Shown: positions 9,800 through 18,930 of the stretch, in pieces
Numbering within the stretch: the stretch's first letter is position 1
Layout of the letters: each line of letters opens with the position of its first letter
Source of the DNA: CAYOWQ01 sp964407695
GTDB taxonomy: Bacteria > Planctomycetota > Phycisphaerae > Phycisphaerales > SM1A02
Assembly: GCA_964407695.1 (NCBI GenBank)
Contig: CAYOWQ010000014.1
Location: 35,836-99,835 of the forward strand
Length of the DNA stretch: 64,000 bases
Direction of reading: 5' to 3'
Program-made: the position numbers and the translations under genes
The notes under the pieces: generated by a model
The model's input: the letters and a program-made list of their open reading frames with translations, nothing else
Told to the model about the DNA's origin: nothing
The model's database searches: none

Positions 9800-11944
9800 T
9801 CAAGCAGCCCCTGCCAGCATTGACTCCTGCTCGGCTAACTGTACCAGACCCACCGACTCAACGTCGAGCCCCTTGGTGATCTCGTTGTATCCCAGAACGA
9901 TTACGCCGGGAATATGCGGCTCGAGGATCTGTCGAAGCGGAGACCGCACGCTCGGGGAAGCCACAATAATCAGTTGGCGACCTGCGGCATTGAGGGGCGA
10001 CGCTGCCTCCGAAACCGCCCGTGCAATTTTCATAGCCAGAGCACCGGGGACAGACACGGTGGTGCCACCCGGCCCACGATCAATGTAGCCGCTCAGCCGG
10101 TCTTCAACCGCCGGGTCCATGGTAATGCAATAGAGGCGAGGCCTGCCAGCGTCGTCGTTCTCGACATACGCTGCGCAGATGGTTCGCTTCAGGGCGTTGC
10201 GGACGTATTCGACCAGAACGTCGGTGTCCTTGGTATGAGGTGCGCAGTCGGCCAACGTCTCAACAATGACTTCCAGATCGCGAATTGGCACCCGCTCGCG
10301 AAGAAGTGCCTGCAGTACTTTCTGAAGTTCTCCGGGCTTGATCAGGCCTGGGATCGTGTCCTCCACCAGCTTGGGTGCTTTCACTCTGAGTTGATCGATG
10401 AGGTGGCTGACCTCCTGGCGAGACAGCAGTTCCTCGGCATGAATTCGAGCCACTTCCGTCAGGTGCGTCGTCAGAACGCTCGTGGCGTCCACCACCGTGT
10501 AGTTCATGGTTTCAGCTCGTGACTTCAGCGATGGATCGATCCAGATCGCCTCGAGTCCGAAGGCAGGTTCCTTGGCGCGAATTCCCTCAAGCGATCCGGA
10601 GGAGAGCCCCGAGTCCATGGCCATGAGAAGATCGGGGTAGACCGTGCCATCGGCGATGACCGACCCACGAATCTTGATTCGATAGTCGTTGGCGCCCAAT
10701 TGAACGTTGTCACGGATGCGCACCGGCGGAAGAACCAATCCGATTTCGGTGGCCAGCTGGCGTCGCACGATGGCGACACGATCCAAGAGGTTCCCCTGCC
10801 GGGAGGTATCCACCAGCCCAACGAGGCCGTAACCGATCTCGACTTCCATGGTGTCGACGCCGAGAAGGTCTTCAACCTTGGGAGGCTCAGCGCTCTTCTT
10901 CACCGCCTCAGCACGGGCGGCCTGTTCCTTCATCGCTCGCTCTCCTCTGGTCTGACGCCCGATGGCCCAGGCGATGCCGGCCATCGCTGCGGAGGCGGTG
11001 AGAAGCGGAAGCGCTGGAAGCGGAGTCAGCGCCAGCAGACCGAGGAAGCCGCTGATCAGATACAGCGCAACCGGCTGGGAGGCGAGCTGCGCTGGGATTT
11101 CGTCTCCGATGGTGCGACCATCACCGGCCCGAGCCACAATCAGGCCGGACGCGACGGCGATGATGAATGCCGGCACCTGCGACACAAGGCCGTCGCCGAT
11201 CGTGAGCATCGTGAAGAGATTCAGCGAATCCGTGATCGGCCAACCCTTCTCAAGCGTGCCGATGAGGAGGCCGCCGACGACGTTGATGAGAGTGATGATG
11301 ATGCCGGCGACGGCATCGCCACGAACAAACTTGCTGGCGCCGTCCATGGCGCCGTAGAAATCGGCCTCGCGGGTGACCTGGTCGCGCCGACGGCGAGCCT
11401 CGGTCTCGTTGATCAATCCCGCTGAGAGATCCGCATCGATCGCCATCTGCTTGCCCGGCATGGCATCGAGAGTGAATCGGGCCGCCACTTCACTCATGCG
11501 CGTGGCGCCCTTGGTGATCACCACGAACTGAACAACCACCAGAATGATGAAGATCACCGCGCCAACCACGGCCGAATCGCCTGCGACAAAATTGGCAAAC
11601 GCCGCAATGACGTGCCCAGCCATGACCTTGGCTTCCTCCGTCGATGAGGCATCGGCCGTCAGGATGAGCCGTGTGCTGGCGACGTTGAGCACGAGACGGA
11701 AGAGCGTGGTGCCAAGCAGCAGCGACGGGAAGACGCTGAAATCCAACGGGCGCTGCATGTAGATGGTGGTGAGCAGCACCACCGCCGCCAGCGAAATGTT
11801 CCCGCAGATCAGTACATCCATGACGGCGGGCGGCATGGGGATAACCAGCACCACGATGAGGCTGAGGAATCCAAGGGGCACCAGCAGATGCCGCTTGGCG
11901 GCGATCCACTGAAAGATCGGCGGCACCATGGTGTCGTTAGCCAC
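9800..11944 (-). CDS. flhA: Flagellar type III export protein FlhA
   Basis: Major export-gate component of the flagellar type III secretion apparatus, 714 aa, typical length. The N-terminal half contains about eight membrane helices and the conserved cytoplasmic loop with VVITKGATRMSEVAARF and DAMPGKQMAIDADLSAG. The C-terminal half is the soluble nonamer-forming domain, including LPPVRIRDNVQLG and the LEVIVETLAD region. The start is GTG at 11944, with AAGGG eight bases upstream. It is 33 bases after flhB. Confidence 0.95.
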   Translation of the reverse strand: MANDTMVPPIFQWIAAKRHLLVPLGFLSLIVVLVIPMPPAVMDVLICGNISLAAVVLLTTIYMQRPLDFSVFPSLLLGTTLFRLVLNVASTRLILTADASSTEEAKVMAGHVIAAFANFVAGDSAVVGAVIFIILVVVQFVVITKGATRMSEVAARFTLDAMPGKQMAIDADLSAGLINETEARRRRDQVTREADFYGAMDGASKFVRGDAVAGIIITLINVVGGLLIGTLEKGWPITDSLNLFTMLTIGDGLVSQVPAFIIAVASGLIVARAGDGRTIGDEIPAQLASQPVALYLISGFLGLLALTPLPALPLLTASAAMAGIAWAIGRQTRGERAMKEQAARAEAVKKSAEPPKVEDLLGVDTMEVEIGYGLVGLVDTSRQGNLLDRVAIVRRQLATEIGLVLPPVRIRDNVQLGANDYRIKIRGSVIADGTVYPDLLMAMDSGLSSGSLEGIRAKEPAFGLEAIWIDPSLKSRAETMNYTVVDATSVLTTHLTEVARIHAEELLSRQEVSHLIDQLRVKAPKLVEDTIPGLIKPGELQKVLQALLRERVPIRDLEVIVETLADCAPHTKDTDVLVEYVRNALKRTICAAYVENDDAGRPRLYCITMDPAVEDRLSGYIDRGPGGTTVSVPGALAMKIARAVSEAASPLNAAGRQLIIVASPSVRSPLRQILEPHIPGVIVLGYNEITKGLDVESVGLVQLAEQESMLAGAA

Positions 11945-11977
11945 GCGACGGGCCCTTTCGAATCACATCGTGCCGCA

Positions 11978-13036
11978 TCAGGCGACCTTTCCCTTCAGAC
12001 GGTAGACGTAGGCCAGAATCTCCGCGACGGCCTTGTAGAACGACTCCGGAATCTCGTGACCGACTTCGACATCGCGATACAGCGCCCGAGCCAGCGGCTT
12101 GCGCTCGATTATGGGGATGCCATGCTGCATGGCGATCTGGCGAATTCGGATGGCCACGTAGTCGGCCCCCTTGGCGACAACCCTGGGGGCGGCCATCTGG
12201 TTCGGCTGATACGCGATCGCAATGGAGATGTGTTCCGGATTGGTGACAATGACATCCGCGCGAGGCACACTTGACGACAGCCGCTGCATGGCCAGCTGCT
12301 GCTGCATGCGAAATCGCCGCTTCTTGACCTCCGGATCGCCTTCGCTCTGTCGATACTCTTCCTTGATCTCCTGTTTCGTCATGCGAAGGTCCTTCTGGAA
12401 CTTCCATCGCTGATAGACGAAATCGATGATTCCCAGAATCAGAAGCACGAGCACCACCGCAAGAGCAAGCCGGAAAACCATGCCGCCGATGACCGCGAGA
12501 TCCTGCTGCGGCTCGAGCTGAGGCAGAACAATGATTTCCGGCCCGAAACTGACGACGATGATTACGGCCACCGCCACGACCAGTGTCAGCTTGCCGACAT
12601 CGAGCAGAGTTTTTACAAGAGACGAGAGGCTGAAGAGTCGCTGAAACCCCTTGACCGGATTGAGGCGGCCAAGATCAGGCTGAACAGATTTCCCGCTGAC
12701 GAGCCACCCCACCTGAACAAAATACGAGAGATACGAGATCAGCCACGCGACACCAAGGATGGGGGCCATGATGGCCGCAGCGGTGGCGAGCACCGCCACC
12801 GAGCCACTCCAAACGGCCGTCACCTCAGTTTGACCGATGTCGGCGAGCGCCTGGTCAAGCAACCGATGCATTCCGGTGGCCGTCGTCATGCCGATCGCCG
12901 CGAGAACCAGAGTCATGGCCGCCAATTTCAACGCGCCGGCAAGGTCGGTGCTCTTGGCAATGCGCCCTTCCTCGCGCGCCTCCTGGAGTCGCCGAGGTGT
13001 GGCCTGTTCAGATCGTTCGCCGAGGTCCTCTGCCAT
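11978..13036 (-). CDS. flhB: Flagellar export switch protein FlhB
   Basis: Controls the substrate-specificity switch of flagellar export. The N-terminus AEDLGERSEQATPRRLQEAR is the family signature. Four membrane helices follow, then the linker MTKQEIKEEYRQSEGDPEVK and the C-terminal cytoplasmic domain. The self-cleavage motif, NPTH in nearly all FlhB/YscU proteins, reads N266-P-E-H269 here. Asn and Pro of the scissile bond and the His are kept, while Thr is replaced by Glu. Total 352 aa. It sits between fliR and flhA with small gaps. Confidence 0.94.
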   Translation of the reverse strand: MAEDLGERSEQATPRRLQEAREEGRIAKSTDLAGALKLAAMTLVLAAIGMTTATGMHRLLDQALADIGQTEVTAVWSGSVAVLATAAAIMAPILGVAWLISYLSYFVQVGWLVSGKSVQPDLGRLNPVKGFQRLFSLSSLVKTLLDVGKLTLVVAVAVIIVVSFGPEIIVLPQLEPQQDLAVIGGMVFRLALAVVLVLLILGIIDFVYQRWKFQKDLRMTKQEIKEEYRQSEGDPEVKKRRFRMQQQLAMQRLSSSVPRADVIVTNPEHISIAIAYQPNQMAAPRVVAKGADYVAIRIRQIAMQHGIPIIERKPLARALYRDVEVGHEIPESFYKAVAEILAYVYRLKGKVA

Positions 13037-13039
13037 GGG

Positions 13040-13813
13040 TCATCGGCTCCGTATGAATGTCTGGAGCTGCTCGAGGATGTCGCTGATATGAGTAAGCAGG
13101 ACCTCTTGAATAACCAGCAAGCCCACGGCCATCACGGCCAGGCCGACGAGAATCCGAATCGGAAAGCCGATATTCAGCATGTTGAGTTGCGGCATGGTCT
13201 TGGCGAGAAAGCCAAGGGTGACCGTTTCAAGGAAGACAATCGCCAGCAGCGGGGCTGAGATTCGTAGCGCCACTTCGGCGGAAGCCGCGAGCATCCCACA
13301 GATCAGTGCGAGGAGGTCGTCGTTGGGAAGGAATCCTCCTGCAGGGACGTGGTCATAACTGCGGAGCAAGGCCATGAATGACGATTCGACGCCACCGATC
13401 GCCATGAATGCCGCCATGGTCAGAAAGAAGAGCATCTGGCCGAGCGAGTCCGCCTCGGTATCGGCCGCCGGGTTGTAGATCAGGGCGAAACCAAGACCAA
13501 GCTGCTGGCCGGTGATCAAACCGGCGAGTTGTGCGGTCACCATGGGGATGTTGGCGACATAACCAATAATGAGCCCCAGCATCATGTCAGAGGCCATTCG
13601 CGGGGCCATGGAGGCAATCGTGAGGTCGCACTGCACCCGCGGAGCAACGAGGGTGATCGCAATGGCAAAGATCGTGATGATGAGGGCCTTGATTCTCACG
13701 GGAATGGCCGTGGCTCCCAGCAATGGCCCATAGATTGCCAGTCCGGTCAATCGCGAGATTGAGAGGACGAATCCGGGGATGAGCGGCAGAATTTCGTTCA
13801 GGAGGGGCTGCAT
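13040..13813 (-). CDS. fliR: Flagellar type III export protein FliR
   Basis: A polytopic export-gate protein of 257 aa that forms the core complex with FliP and FliQ. Hydrophobic helices run through the whole length. RLTGLAIYGPLLGATAIPVRIKA at the N-terminal end and the central VTAQLAGLITGQQLGLGFAL segment match the family pattern. The position between fliQ (3-base gap) and flhB (3-base gap) confirms the assignment. Confidence 0.93.
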   Translation of the reverse strand: MQPLLNEILPLIPGFVLSISRLTGLAIYGPLLGATAIPVRIKALIITIFAIAITLVAPRVQCDLTIASMAPRMASDMMLGLIIGYVANIPMVTAQLAGLITGQQLGLGFALIYNPAADTEADSLGQMLFFLTMAAFMAIGGVESSFMALLRSYDHVPAGGFLPNDDLLALICGMLAASAEVALRISAPLLAIVFLETVTLGFLAKTMPQLNMLNIGFPIRILVGLAVMAVGLLVIQEVLLTHISDILEQLQTFIRSR

Positions 13814-13816
13814 GGG

Positions 13817-14062
13817 TCATCCAGCGGTGAACATCTGCGCCGCGAACTCCATGACTTCAACGGAGATCCAGCCGAGGAGCACGACGGCCACGATGATCAT
13901 CACGACAATCTTGGGCACGAAGCTGAGCGTCTGTTCCTGGATCTGGGTGACGGCCTGAAAGAGGCTGATGATGAGCCCGACCACCACGCCGGCGCCGAGA
14001 ATTGGCGCAGAGACAAGCAGTGCTATGAGCAGAGCCTCGCGAACGTCATCGAGTCCGTCCAT
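13817..14062 (-). CDS. fliQ: Flagellar type III export protein FliQ
   Basis: An 81-aa protein with two membrane helices. The segment GLIISLFQAVTQIQEQTLSF is the strongly conserved FliQ signature between the helices, followed by PKIVVMIIVAVVLLG. AGGAG lies upstream of the ATG. It is located between fliP and fliR, as in the classical flagellar order. Confidence 0.95.
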   Translation of the reverse strand: MDGLDDVREALLIALLVSAPILGAGVVVGLIISLFQAVTQIQEQTLSFVPKIVVMIIVAVVLLGWISVEVMEFAAQMFTAG

Positions 14063-14077
14063 GGATCAGCGAATCTC

Positions 14078-14833
14078 CTAGGTCGCGCCGGGCATAAGGA
14101 GCCTTTGCGGCTCCATGATGCCGTTGAGCAGGGAGCCGACGACCAGTTGCCAACCGTCGACCATGACAAAAAGCAGCAGCTTGAACGGCAGGGAGATGAG
14201 CACCGGAGGCAGCATCATCATGCCCATGGAGATGAGCAGGCTGGAGATCACCATATCGATCACAAGAAACGGCAGAAACACCTTGAAGCCAATCATGAAC
14301 GCGGTCTTCAGCTCGCTGATGACAAAGGCCGGGACCAGCGTGATCATGTCGACATCAGCGCGGGTGAGCGTGGAAGGGTCGTCGGTCTGTACGCCGCGAT
14401 ATTCGAGAAGCATGTAAACGGCTGACCAGTTGTTGGTCGCCTCGATCTGAGAGAACATGAAATCCCGCAATGGCTGACGGGCCCGTTCCCATGCCAGCGT
14501 TTGGTTGGTCTGCTCTCCGTCGAGATAGGGACGAAGACCCTCCTGATACATTCGCGTGGCTGTGGGCGACATGGCCACGATCGTGATGAACACGCTCAGA
14601 CCGACGATGACCTGGCTTGGCGGAAGGGTGTTGGTGCCGAGTGCCTGGCGAAGCAGACTGAGAACCACGACCACCCGAGTGAAGCACGTGCACAGAATCA
14701 GAATCGCCGGAGCCAGCGTCAGCACTGTCAGCAAGAGCAGGATGTTGAGCGGCGTGGAAAGATCGCCTCCCATGGCTGGGACGGATTGTGTCGCGTGCTC
14801 AAGCATGCCGATGGGATTGAGCGTATCGGTCAT
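14078..14833 (-). CDS. fliP: Flagellar type III export protein FliP
   Basis: A 251-aa inner-membrane export-gate protein. Family signatures are clear: CTCFTRVVVVLSLLRQALGT near residue 50, LPPSQVIVGLSVFIT, and the C-terminal region FMIGFKVFLPFLVIDMVISS followed by MMMLPPVLISLPFKLLLF. The start ATG overlaps the fliO stop as ATGA, with GGAGG within eight bases, so translation is coupled to fliO. Confidence 0.96.
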   Translation of the reverse strand: MTDTLNPIGMLEHATQSVPAMGGDLSTPLNILLLLTVLTLAPAILILCTCFTRVVVVLSLLRQALGTNTLPPSQVIVGLSVFITIVAMSPTATRMYQEGLRPYLDGEQTNQTLAWERARQPLRDFMFSQIEATNNWSAVYMLLEYRGVQTDDPSTLTRADVDMITLVPAFVISELKTAFMIGFKVFLPFLVIDMVISSLLISMGMMMLPPVLISLPFKLLLFVMVDGWQLVVGSLLNGIMEPQRLLMPGAT

Positions 14834-15633
14834 GCCACCTCCGTTGGAAGCAGGCGCCGACTTCGCCGACGAGTCAGATCGATCGTTTCGCCGACCGCGG
14901 CCCCCTGCCGGGATGCCGCGTCATGCTGAGCGGTCCATCCGCCGAGTATCCGCGAGAACGGATCACCTGAATCCCTGTCCTTTGACCCGGCTTCTACCCG
15001 CGAAATCAGCGACGCAACCTCGTGAGGATCGTTGACCTCCGCGAGCGTGGTCATGGCGCCGGCACTCTGGTGAAGGAGCAGGACTCGCCGGTCCATCTTG
15101 AGCAGAACCAGCGTCTGTTGGCGCCCCACGGGAAATCTTGCGAGCACCTCCAGGACGCCGCTGGGGCGCCTGGCTCCGGTCGCCCAACCGCCACTTCGCT
15201 TCCGAAGCCAGTATTGAAGGATGAAGATGAGCCCAAGCACCAGCGAGAGAGCCCCCGCTGTCTTCACCGCCTCCATCGTTGTCTGGCCGGATCCGACAAA
15301 TGATTGAGTTTCGGTCGCCTGAGCCTGAGTCCGTTGCCCGAGCGGTTGCCTCTCCGAGGCAGTCACGACACTTTCGGGAATCGGAATTTCCAGGGGAATA
15401 GACGCCGCCATCGACGGTTCCGGAGTCTCAACTGTCTCCGATTTGACCGCTGTTGCCGCCGGCTCCGTATCAGTGCTTGCAATACTGACTGGTGCATTAA
15501 TGCCGACACCATCGGGCGTCGGGCCATCAAGGACTCCGAATGCCGAAATCGAGATGAAACAACAAATCCATCCAACTGCGTTCATCAGCCATTCCTTGGC
15601 ACGAGACGTCGGCTCCGCCGACGAGAAAACCAT
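14830..15633 (-). CDS. fliO: FliO-like flagellar biosynthesis protein
   Basis: Assigned mainly by position between fliN and fliP, supported by the layout of the protein. There is an N-terminal hydrophobic signal-like segment, a Pro/Thr/Glu-rich stretch, one membrane helix (ALSLVLGLIFILQYWL) and a cytoplasmic domain with a FliO-type block (LEVLARFPVGRQQTLVLLKMDRR). FliO helps assemble FliP. Two starts are possible. ATG 15633 directly follows the fliN stop and has AAGG eight bases upstream; ATG 15585 has AAGGA seven bases upstream and begins right at the hydrophobic segment. Length 251-267 aa. Confidence 0.8.
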   Translation of the reverse strand: MVFSSAEPTSRAKEWLMNAVGWICCFISISAFGVLDGPTPDGVGINAPVSIASTDTEPAATAVKSETVETPEPSMAASIPLEIPIPESVVTASERQPLGQRTQAQATETQSFVGSGQTTMEAVKTAGALSLVLGLIFILQYWLRKRSGGWATGARRPSGVLEVLARFPVGRQQTLVLLKMDRRVLLLHQSAGAMTTLAEVNDPHEVASLISRVEAGSKDRDSGDPFSRILGGWTAQHDAASRQGAAVGETIDLTRRRSRRLLPTEVA

Positions 15634-16107
15634 CTAACCAGCCTTGGCAACCCCTTCCGCGGGTTGAATGATCTCACTGATTCGCACGCAGAAATTCTCA
15701 TTCAGGACGAGAACCTCGCCGCGGGCAATGTGTCTGCCGTTGATGTAGATGTCGACCGGGTCACCGGCCGCCTTGTCCAGCTCAATCACCGAATCCGCGC
15801 TCAATCGCAGGATGTCTTCCACGAGCATGCGCGTCCGTCCGAGCTCAACCTTGACCTGCAGGTTGACGTCGCTGAGCAGGCCGAGTGCTTCAGGCTCCGT
15901 TGAATGCCCCGTTCCGCGGCCGAAGTCCGGAAGGTTGAGCGGCGAGGCTGCGTCGGCCTGCGACCGGATGGCCTCAACGGCCTCATTGGCCGCCCTAAGG
16001 GCTTCCTCCGCCATGGCGTCGGTCGAAGACGCTGCAAACGCCGTCTCCGACTCCGCATTCTGGGGCGGTGTGGGATTTTCAGCAGGACTCTCGTCGGGAT
16101 CAGCCAT
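15634..16107 (-). CDS. fliN: Flagellar motor switch protein FliN
   Basis: A C-ring component. The last 80 residues form the SpoA/FliN domain (LLSDVNLQVKVELGRTRM, then DPVDIYINGRHIARGEVLVL and FCVRISEII). The N-terminal 75 residues are acidic and Ala/Glu-rich, without recognised domains. ATG at 16107 has AGGAGG six bases upstream; longer in-frame starts reach 16164 but lack such support. No fliM lies between this gene and fliL, although these three are usually consecutive. Confidence 0.93.
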   Translation of the reverse strand: MADPDESPAENPTPPQNAESETAFAASSTDAMAEEALRAANEAVEAIRSQADAASPLNLPDFGRGTGHSTEPEALGLLSDVNLQVKVELGRTRMLVEDILRLSADSVIELDKAAGDPVDIYINGRHIARGEVLVLNENFCVRISEIIQPAEGVAKAG

Positions 16108-16212
16108 CCATGGCCTCCTACGCGCGTGCGGCCGCCCTCCATGGCGAGCCAAAGACATGTTCAAGCCTGATGGACATCGGCCGCAAGTGCCGCCGGAGCT
16201 TGAAAATCGGCG

Positions 16213-16734
16213 CTAGTTATCGACCCGGAACCCGGTGCCTGAGACGATGACGACCTTCTGAATAACCGGCTCCTTGGCGTGTTTGGCCTTTTCAAACCGG
16301 TCCTTCATGAGGGCTTCCACCTTGCGGGTGAGGCTTTCGAGCTTGGGCTCCTGGAAGTGGTGAGGCTCGGCCGTGCGCCAGATCGCGGAAAGTTCCGCCC
16401 GGATTTCATTGCGGAATTGCTCGAGCTCCGCTTCCACGGATTCGGCATCCCGCTGTTTGACCTGGAGATAGATCTCCGTGGGGAAGATGTATGTCACTCC
16501 GGATTTGTCGTTCGAAAGCCGGTCTTCGAGGGCGAGGACTTCCACGAGCCGGTCGTCATCGGAGGGCTCGTGGTCCGTGACCTGCTCCGCTTCCACCGGT
16601 TTGGGACCACCGGCCATCTTCATGAATGCCATGATGCCTGCCCCCTCCACGAGGAGGAGAACCGCAGTGACGATAATCGCCTTCTTCGAACCCTTCTTTG
16701 CAGGGGGTGGAGTGCTCGATTCGCCTTCGGCCAT
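16213..16734 (-). CDS. fliL: Flagellar basal-body-associated protein FliL
   Basis: A single-pass inner-membrane protein that supports stator function. A short charged cytoplasmic N-terminus (KKGSKK) is followed by one helix (AIIVTAVLLLVEGAGIMAF) and a periplasmic domain of about 120 residues ending in VVIVSGTGFRVDN. ATG 16734 has GGAGG six bases upstream; an ATG at 16761 is less well supported. It is the first gene of the minus-strand flagellar operon. A 105-base non-coding gap separates it from fliN. Confidence 0.86.
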   Translation of the reverse strand: MAEGESSTPPPAKKGSKKAIIVTAVLLLVEGAGIMAFMKMAGGPKPVEAEQVTDHEPSDDDRLVEVLALEDRLSNDKSGVTYIFPTEIYLQVKQRDAESVEAELEQFRNEIRAELSAIWRTAEPHHFQEPKLESLTRKVEALMKDRFEKAKHAKEPVIQKVVIVSGTGFRVDN

Positions 16735-16855
16735 GACATACCTCCGTGAGGCACGATGCAAAGAACGCGCTCAGCTAGGACAGAATCGGTTTCCCTGAAG
16801 TCCGAATTCGCTTGATTCTGCCGAAATCCGCGTCGGATGCGGTAATCCGGAACGA

Positions 16856-17755
16856 TTATTCCAGCGGAACCAGGACCCGCATGGTTTTCGGTCGAACATC
16901 GATTTCAACGCGCGAGACGGGGTCGAGGTTCAGAGGCGGATCGCCGTCGACCTGATACCGAAATGGCTCGTCGCTCTCGATTGCGATTCGCTCACCCGTC
17001 TGGTAGTTCAGTCGGGGATCACCGCCCTGGGATCCGAATTCGCACCGCAACATCCACGCGAGAAGGTCCGAGATCGATCGCGTTGGGAAGTAGACGGCAT
17101 CCAGCACTCCGTCATCCATTCTCGCTTTCCATGCCGGGTTCATCCTCATCGCATACTGGCGGCTGTTGGCGATTACCAGGAAGCCTCCGACTCCGTCATC
17201 GATGCGGCGGTCATCAACCGACACACGAAGCTGCGGCGGGATCCACCGGCGGAATTGGCGAAGCATTGGGCCGACATAGGAGAGGTGGGAGATGGATCCT
17301 GTCCTTCTTGAGGCGAGATCGTGAACCACCTCGGCGTCGAATCCGATCGAAATCATGAGCAGGAAAATCTCACCGTTGGCCACTCCGACGTCGACGGGCG
17401 TGGGTGTGCCGGACTCAATGGCGCTCACGACAGCTCCGGCATTGGCCTCCATGCCGAATTCCCTTGCAAAAAGATTCTCGGTGCCGCACGGATAGTGATA
17501 CATGAGAACCCCTGATCGGATGATGGCCGGCGCGGTCATGCGAACTGCTCCGTCTCCGCCAACCACAATGACCAGATAGGCCCCGGGCAATTTCGGTTCA
17601 AGCCATTCCTCGATTGGTGCCCTCTCGCTGGGCACCATGATGATCCAATGGCCCAGGTGCCGCAAAGCCTTGCCAAGTTCAACAGCTGCCCGCGCAGCGT
17701 GCCCCGCGCCCGATATCGGGTTATAGACAATAAGTACGTGCAGCCGGGTATCCAA
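16856..17755 (-). CDS. Diacylglycerol kinase-family lipid kinase
   Basis: A DAGK catalytic-domain protein. The N-terminus HVLIVYNPISGAG gives the family NPxSG motif. VIVVGGDGAVRMTA replaces the usual GGDGT with GGDGA. PCGTENLFAREFGM corresponds to the P-x-GT-x-N-x-(F/L)-A-R motif that contacts the nucleotide. The C-terminal part contains the beta-rich YegS-like domain (VDDGVGGFLVIAN, DDGVLDAVYF). The start is uncertain: TTG 17755 opens just before the conserved domain and GTG 17812 is a longer alternative. It diverges from the BamD-like gene at 17839. The lipid substrate cannot be read from the sequence. Confidence 0.82.
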   Translation of the reverse strand: MDTRLHVLIVYNPISGAGHAARAAVELGKALRHLGHWIIMVPSERAPIEEWLEPKLPGAYLVIVVGGDGAVRMTAPAIIRSGVLMYHYPCGTENLFAREFGMEANAGAVVSAIESGTPTPVDVGVANGEIFLLMISIGFDAEVVHDLASRRTGSISHLSYVGPMLRQFRRWIPPQLRVSVDDRRIDDGVGGFLVIANSRQYAMRMNPAWKARMDDGVLDAVYFPTRSISDLLAWMLRCEFGSQGGDPRLNYQTGERIAIESDEPFRYQVDGDPPLNLDPVSRVEIDVRPKTMRVLVPLE

Positions 17756-17838
17756 GAATGGAAAGCGTATCCGCAGAGATGGACGAGCGTCGTCGCGGCC
17801 ACGTTGAGACACGGCGAAAGGCCCCGTACCATCCCCGC

Positions 17839-18930
17839 ATGATTCCACGCCTGCTCTCGCTTCTGGCCGTCGCCTGGTTGGCGTCCCTTGCTTCGGCTCA
17901 GGAAACATTCACGCTGGGAGAGGAGGATTTATGGAATCCAGTCAGTGAACCCGTGGAGGGGAGCCCGGAGGCCCAGCTGGCCGAAGCCCGCCGGGCCCTG
18001 GTCGACGGACAGGCCGAACGTGCAGAGATGCTTGCGCGAACCTGGATCGACCGATACGAGATCCACCCGCTTGTCGCCCACGCGTACCTGCTCTGGGGAG
18101 ATGCCCTGGTTGCTCAGAATGATGAGTACGAAGCGCTCTACCAGTATGAAGCGATTGCCAGGCTCTATGCAGCCAGTGACGTCTTCATCACCGCCTTGCA
18201 GAGAGAATTCGATATCGCCAATCAATACATTCACGGGCGTCGACGCAAACTCTGGGGTATTCGATGCGTCAAGGCGATTGACGATGCTATCGAGCTCATG
18301 ATTCGAATTCAGGAGCGTCTTCCCGGCAGCAGACTTGCGGAGAAGGCCGGGATGGAGCTCGCGGACTACTACGATCGAATCGGCGAGAAGCGACTTGCCG
18401 CTGATGCCTACGACCTGTTTGTTGAGAATTATCCGAACTCTGAGCAGTTGAATACCGCTCGAATCAGGCTTATTGCGGCCCACTTAGCCACTTACAAGGG
18501 ACCGAAGTTCGATCCGGCGGGGCTCGATGAGGCGAAGCTCAAGATTCAGCAACTCCAGAGAATTGAGCCGGCCACAGCGCAGCGCATCGGCGCCGAGGGG
18601 ATCCTGTTCCGAATTCGAGAATCCGAGGCGGCAAAGCTTCTCGTCAACGCACGGTGGTATTTGCAGACTCGCGATCCGATCTCCTCCGAGCGAACCATCC
18701 GGCAGCTTGTTCAGCGTTATCCCGAGACCAGTGCAGCCCGGGAAGCGATTGAACTCATACCGCGAATCCTTCCAAGGCTGCCCAAGCCTGTACTCAACAC
18801 GCTTCCGGATTATGAGGCAATTGCGGGGACGATTTCTCGCACCAGTCAACCGTCTGCGCCGGATGGGCAGGAGAATCCCGACAGCAAACCGACCGAGGAA
18901 TCCTCCAGCAATGGAGGGCCACAATCATGA
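17839..18930 (+). CDS. Secreted TPR protein, BamD/YfiO-like
   Basis: A 363-aa exported protein with a clear signal peptide (MIPRLLSLLAVAWLASLASAQ). It has helical tetratricopeptide-like repeats, for example AHAYLLWGDALVAQNDEYEALYQYE and AEKAGMELADYYDRIGEKRLAADAYDLFVENYP. The spacing and the final pattern VQRYPETSAAREA resemble outer-membrane assembly factor BamD, but there is no lipobox Cys, so it is soluble or anchored by a partner. ATG 17839 is preferred over an in-frame ATG at 17758 because it opens the signal peptide. It overlaps the LptE-like gene by four bases (ATGA), which supports an envelope-assembly role. Confidence 0.78.
   Translation: MIPRLLSLLAVAWLASLASAQETFTLGEEDLWNPVSEPVEGSPEAQLAEARRALVDGQAERAEMLARTWIDRYEIHPLVAHAYLLWGDALVAQNDEYEALYQYEAIARLYAASDVFITALQREFDIANQYIHGRRRKLWGIRCVKAIDDAIELMIRIQERLPGSRLAEKAGMELADYYDRIGEKRLAADAYDLFVENYPNSEQLNTARIRLIAAHLATYKGPKFDPAGLDEAKLKIQQLQRIEPATAQRIGAEGILFRIRESEAAKLLVNARWYLQTRDPISSERTIRQLVQRYPETSAAREAIELIPRILPRLPKPVLNTLPDYEAIAGTISRTSQPSAPDGQENPDSKPTEESSSNGGPQS

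Noticed and set aside
16735..16855. Sigma-54 or sigma-28 promoter before fliL
   Set aside because: Best candidates (a TTGCA near 16755 with a poor -24 element, and ACCGATTC without a TAAA at the right distance) do not meet the consensus.
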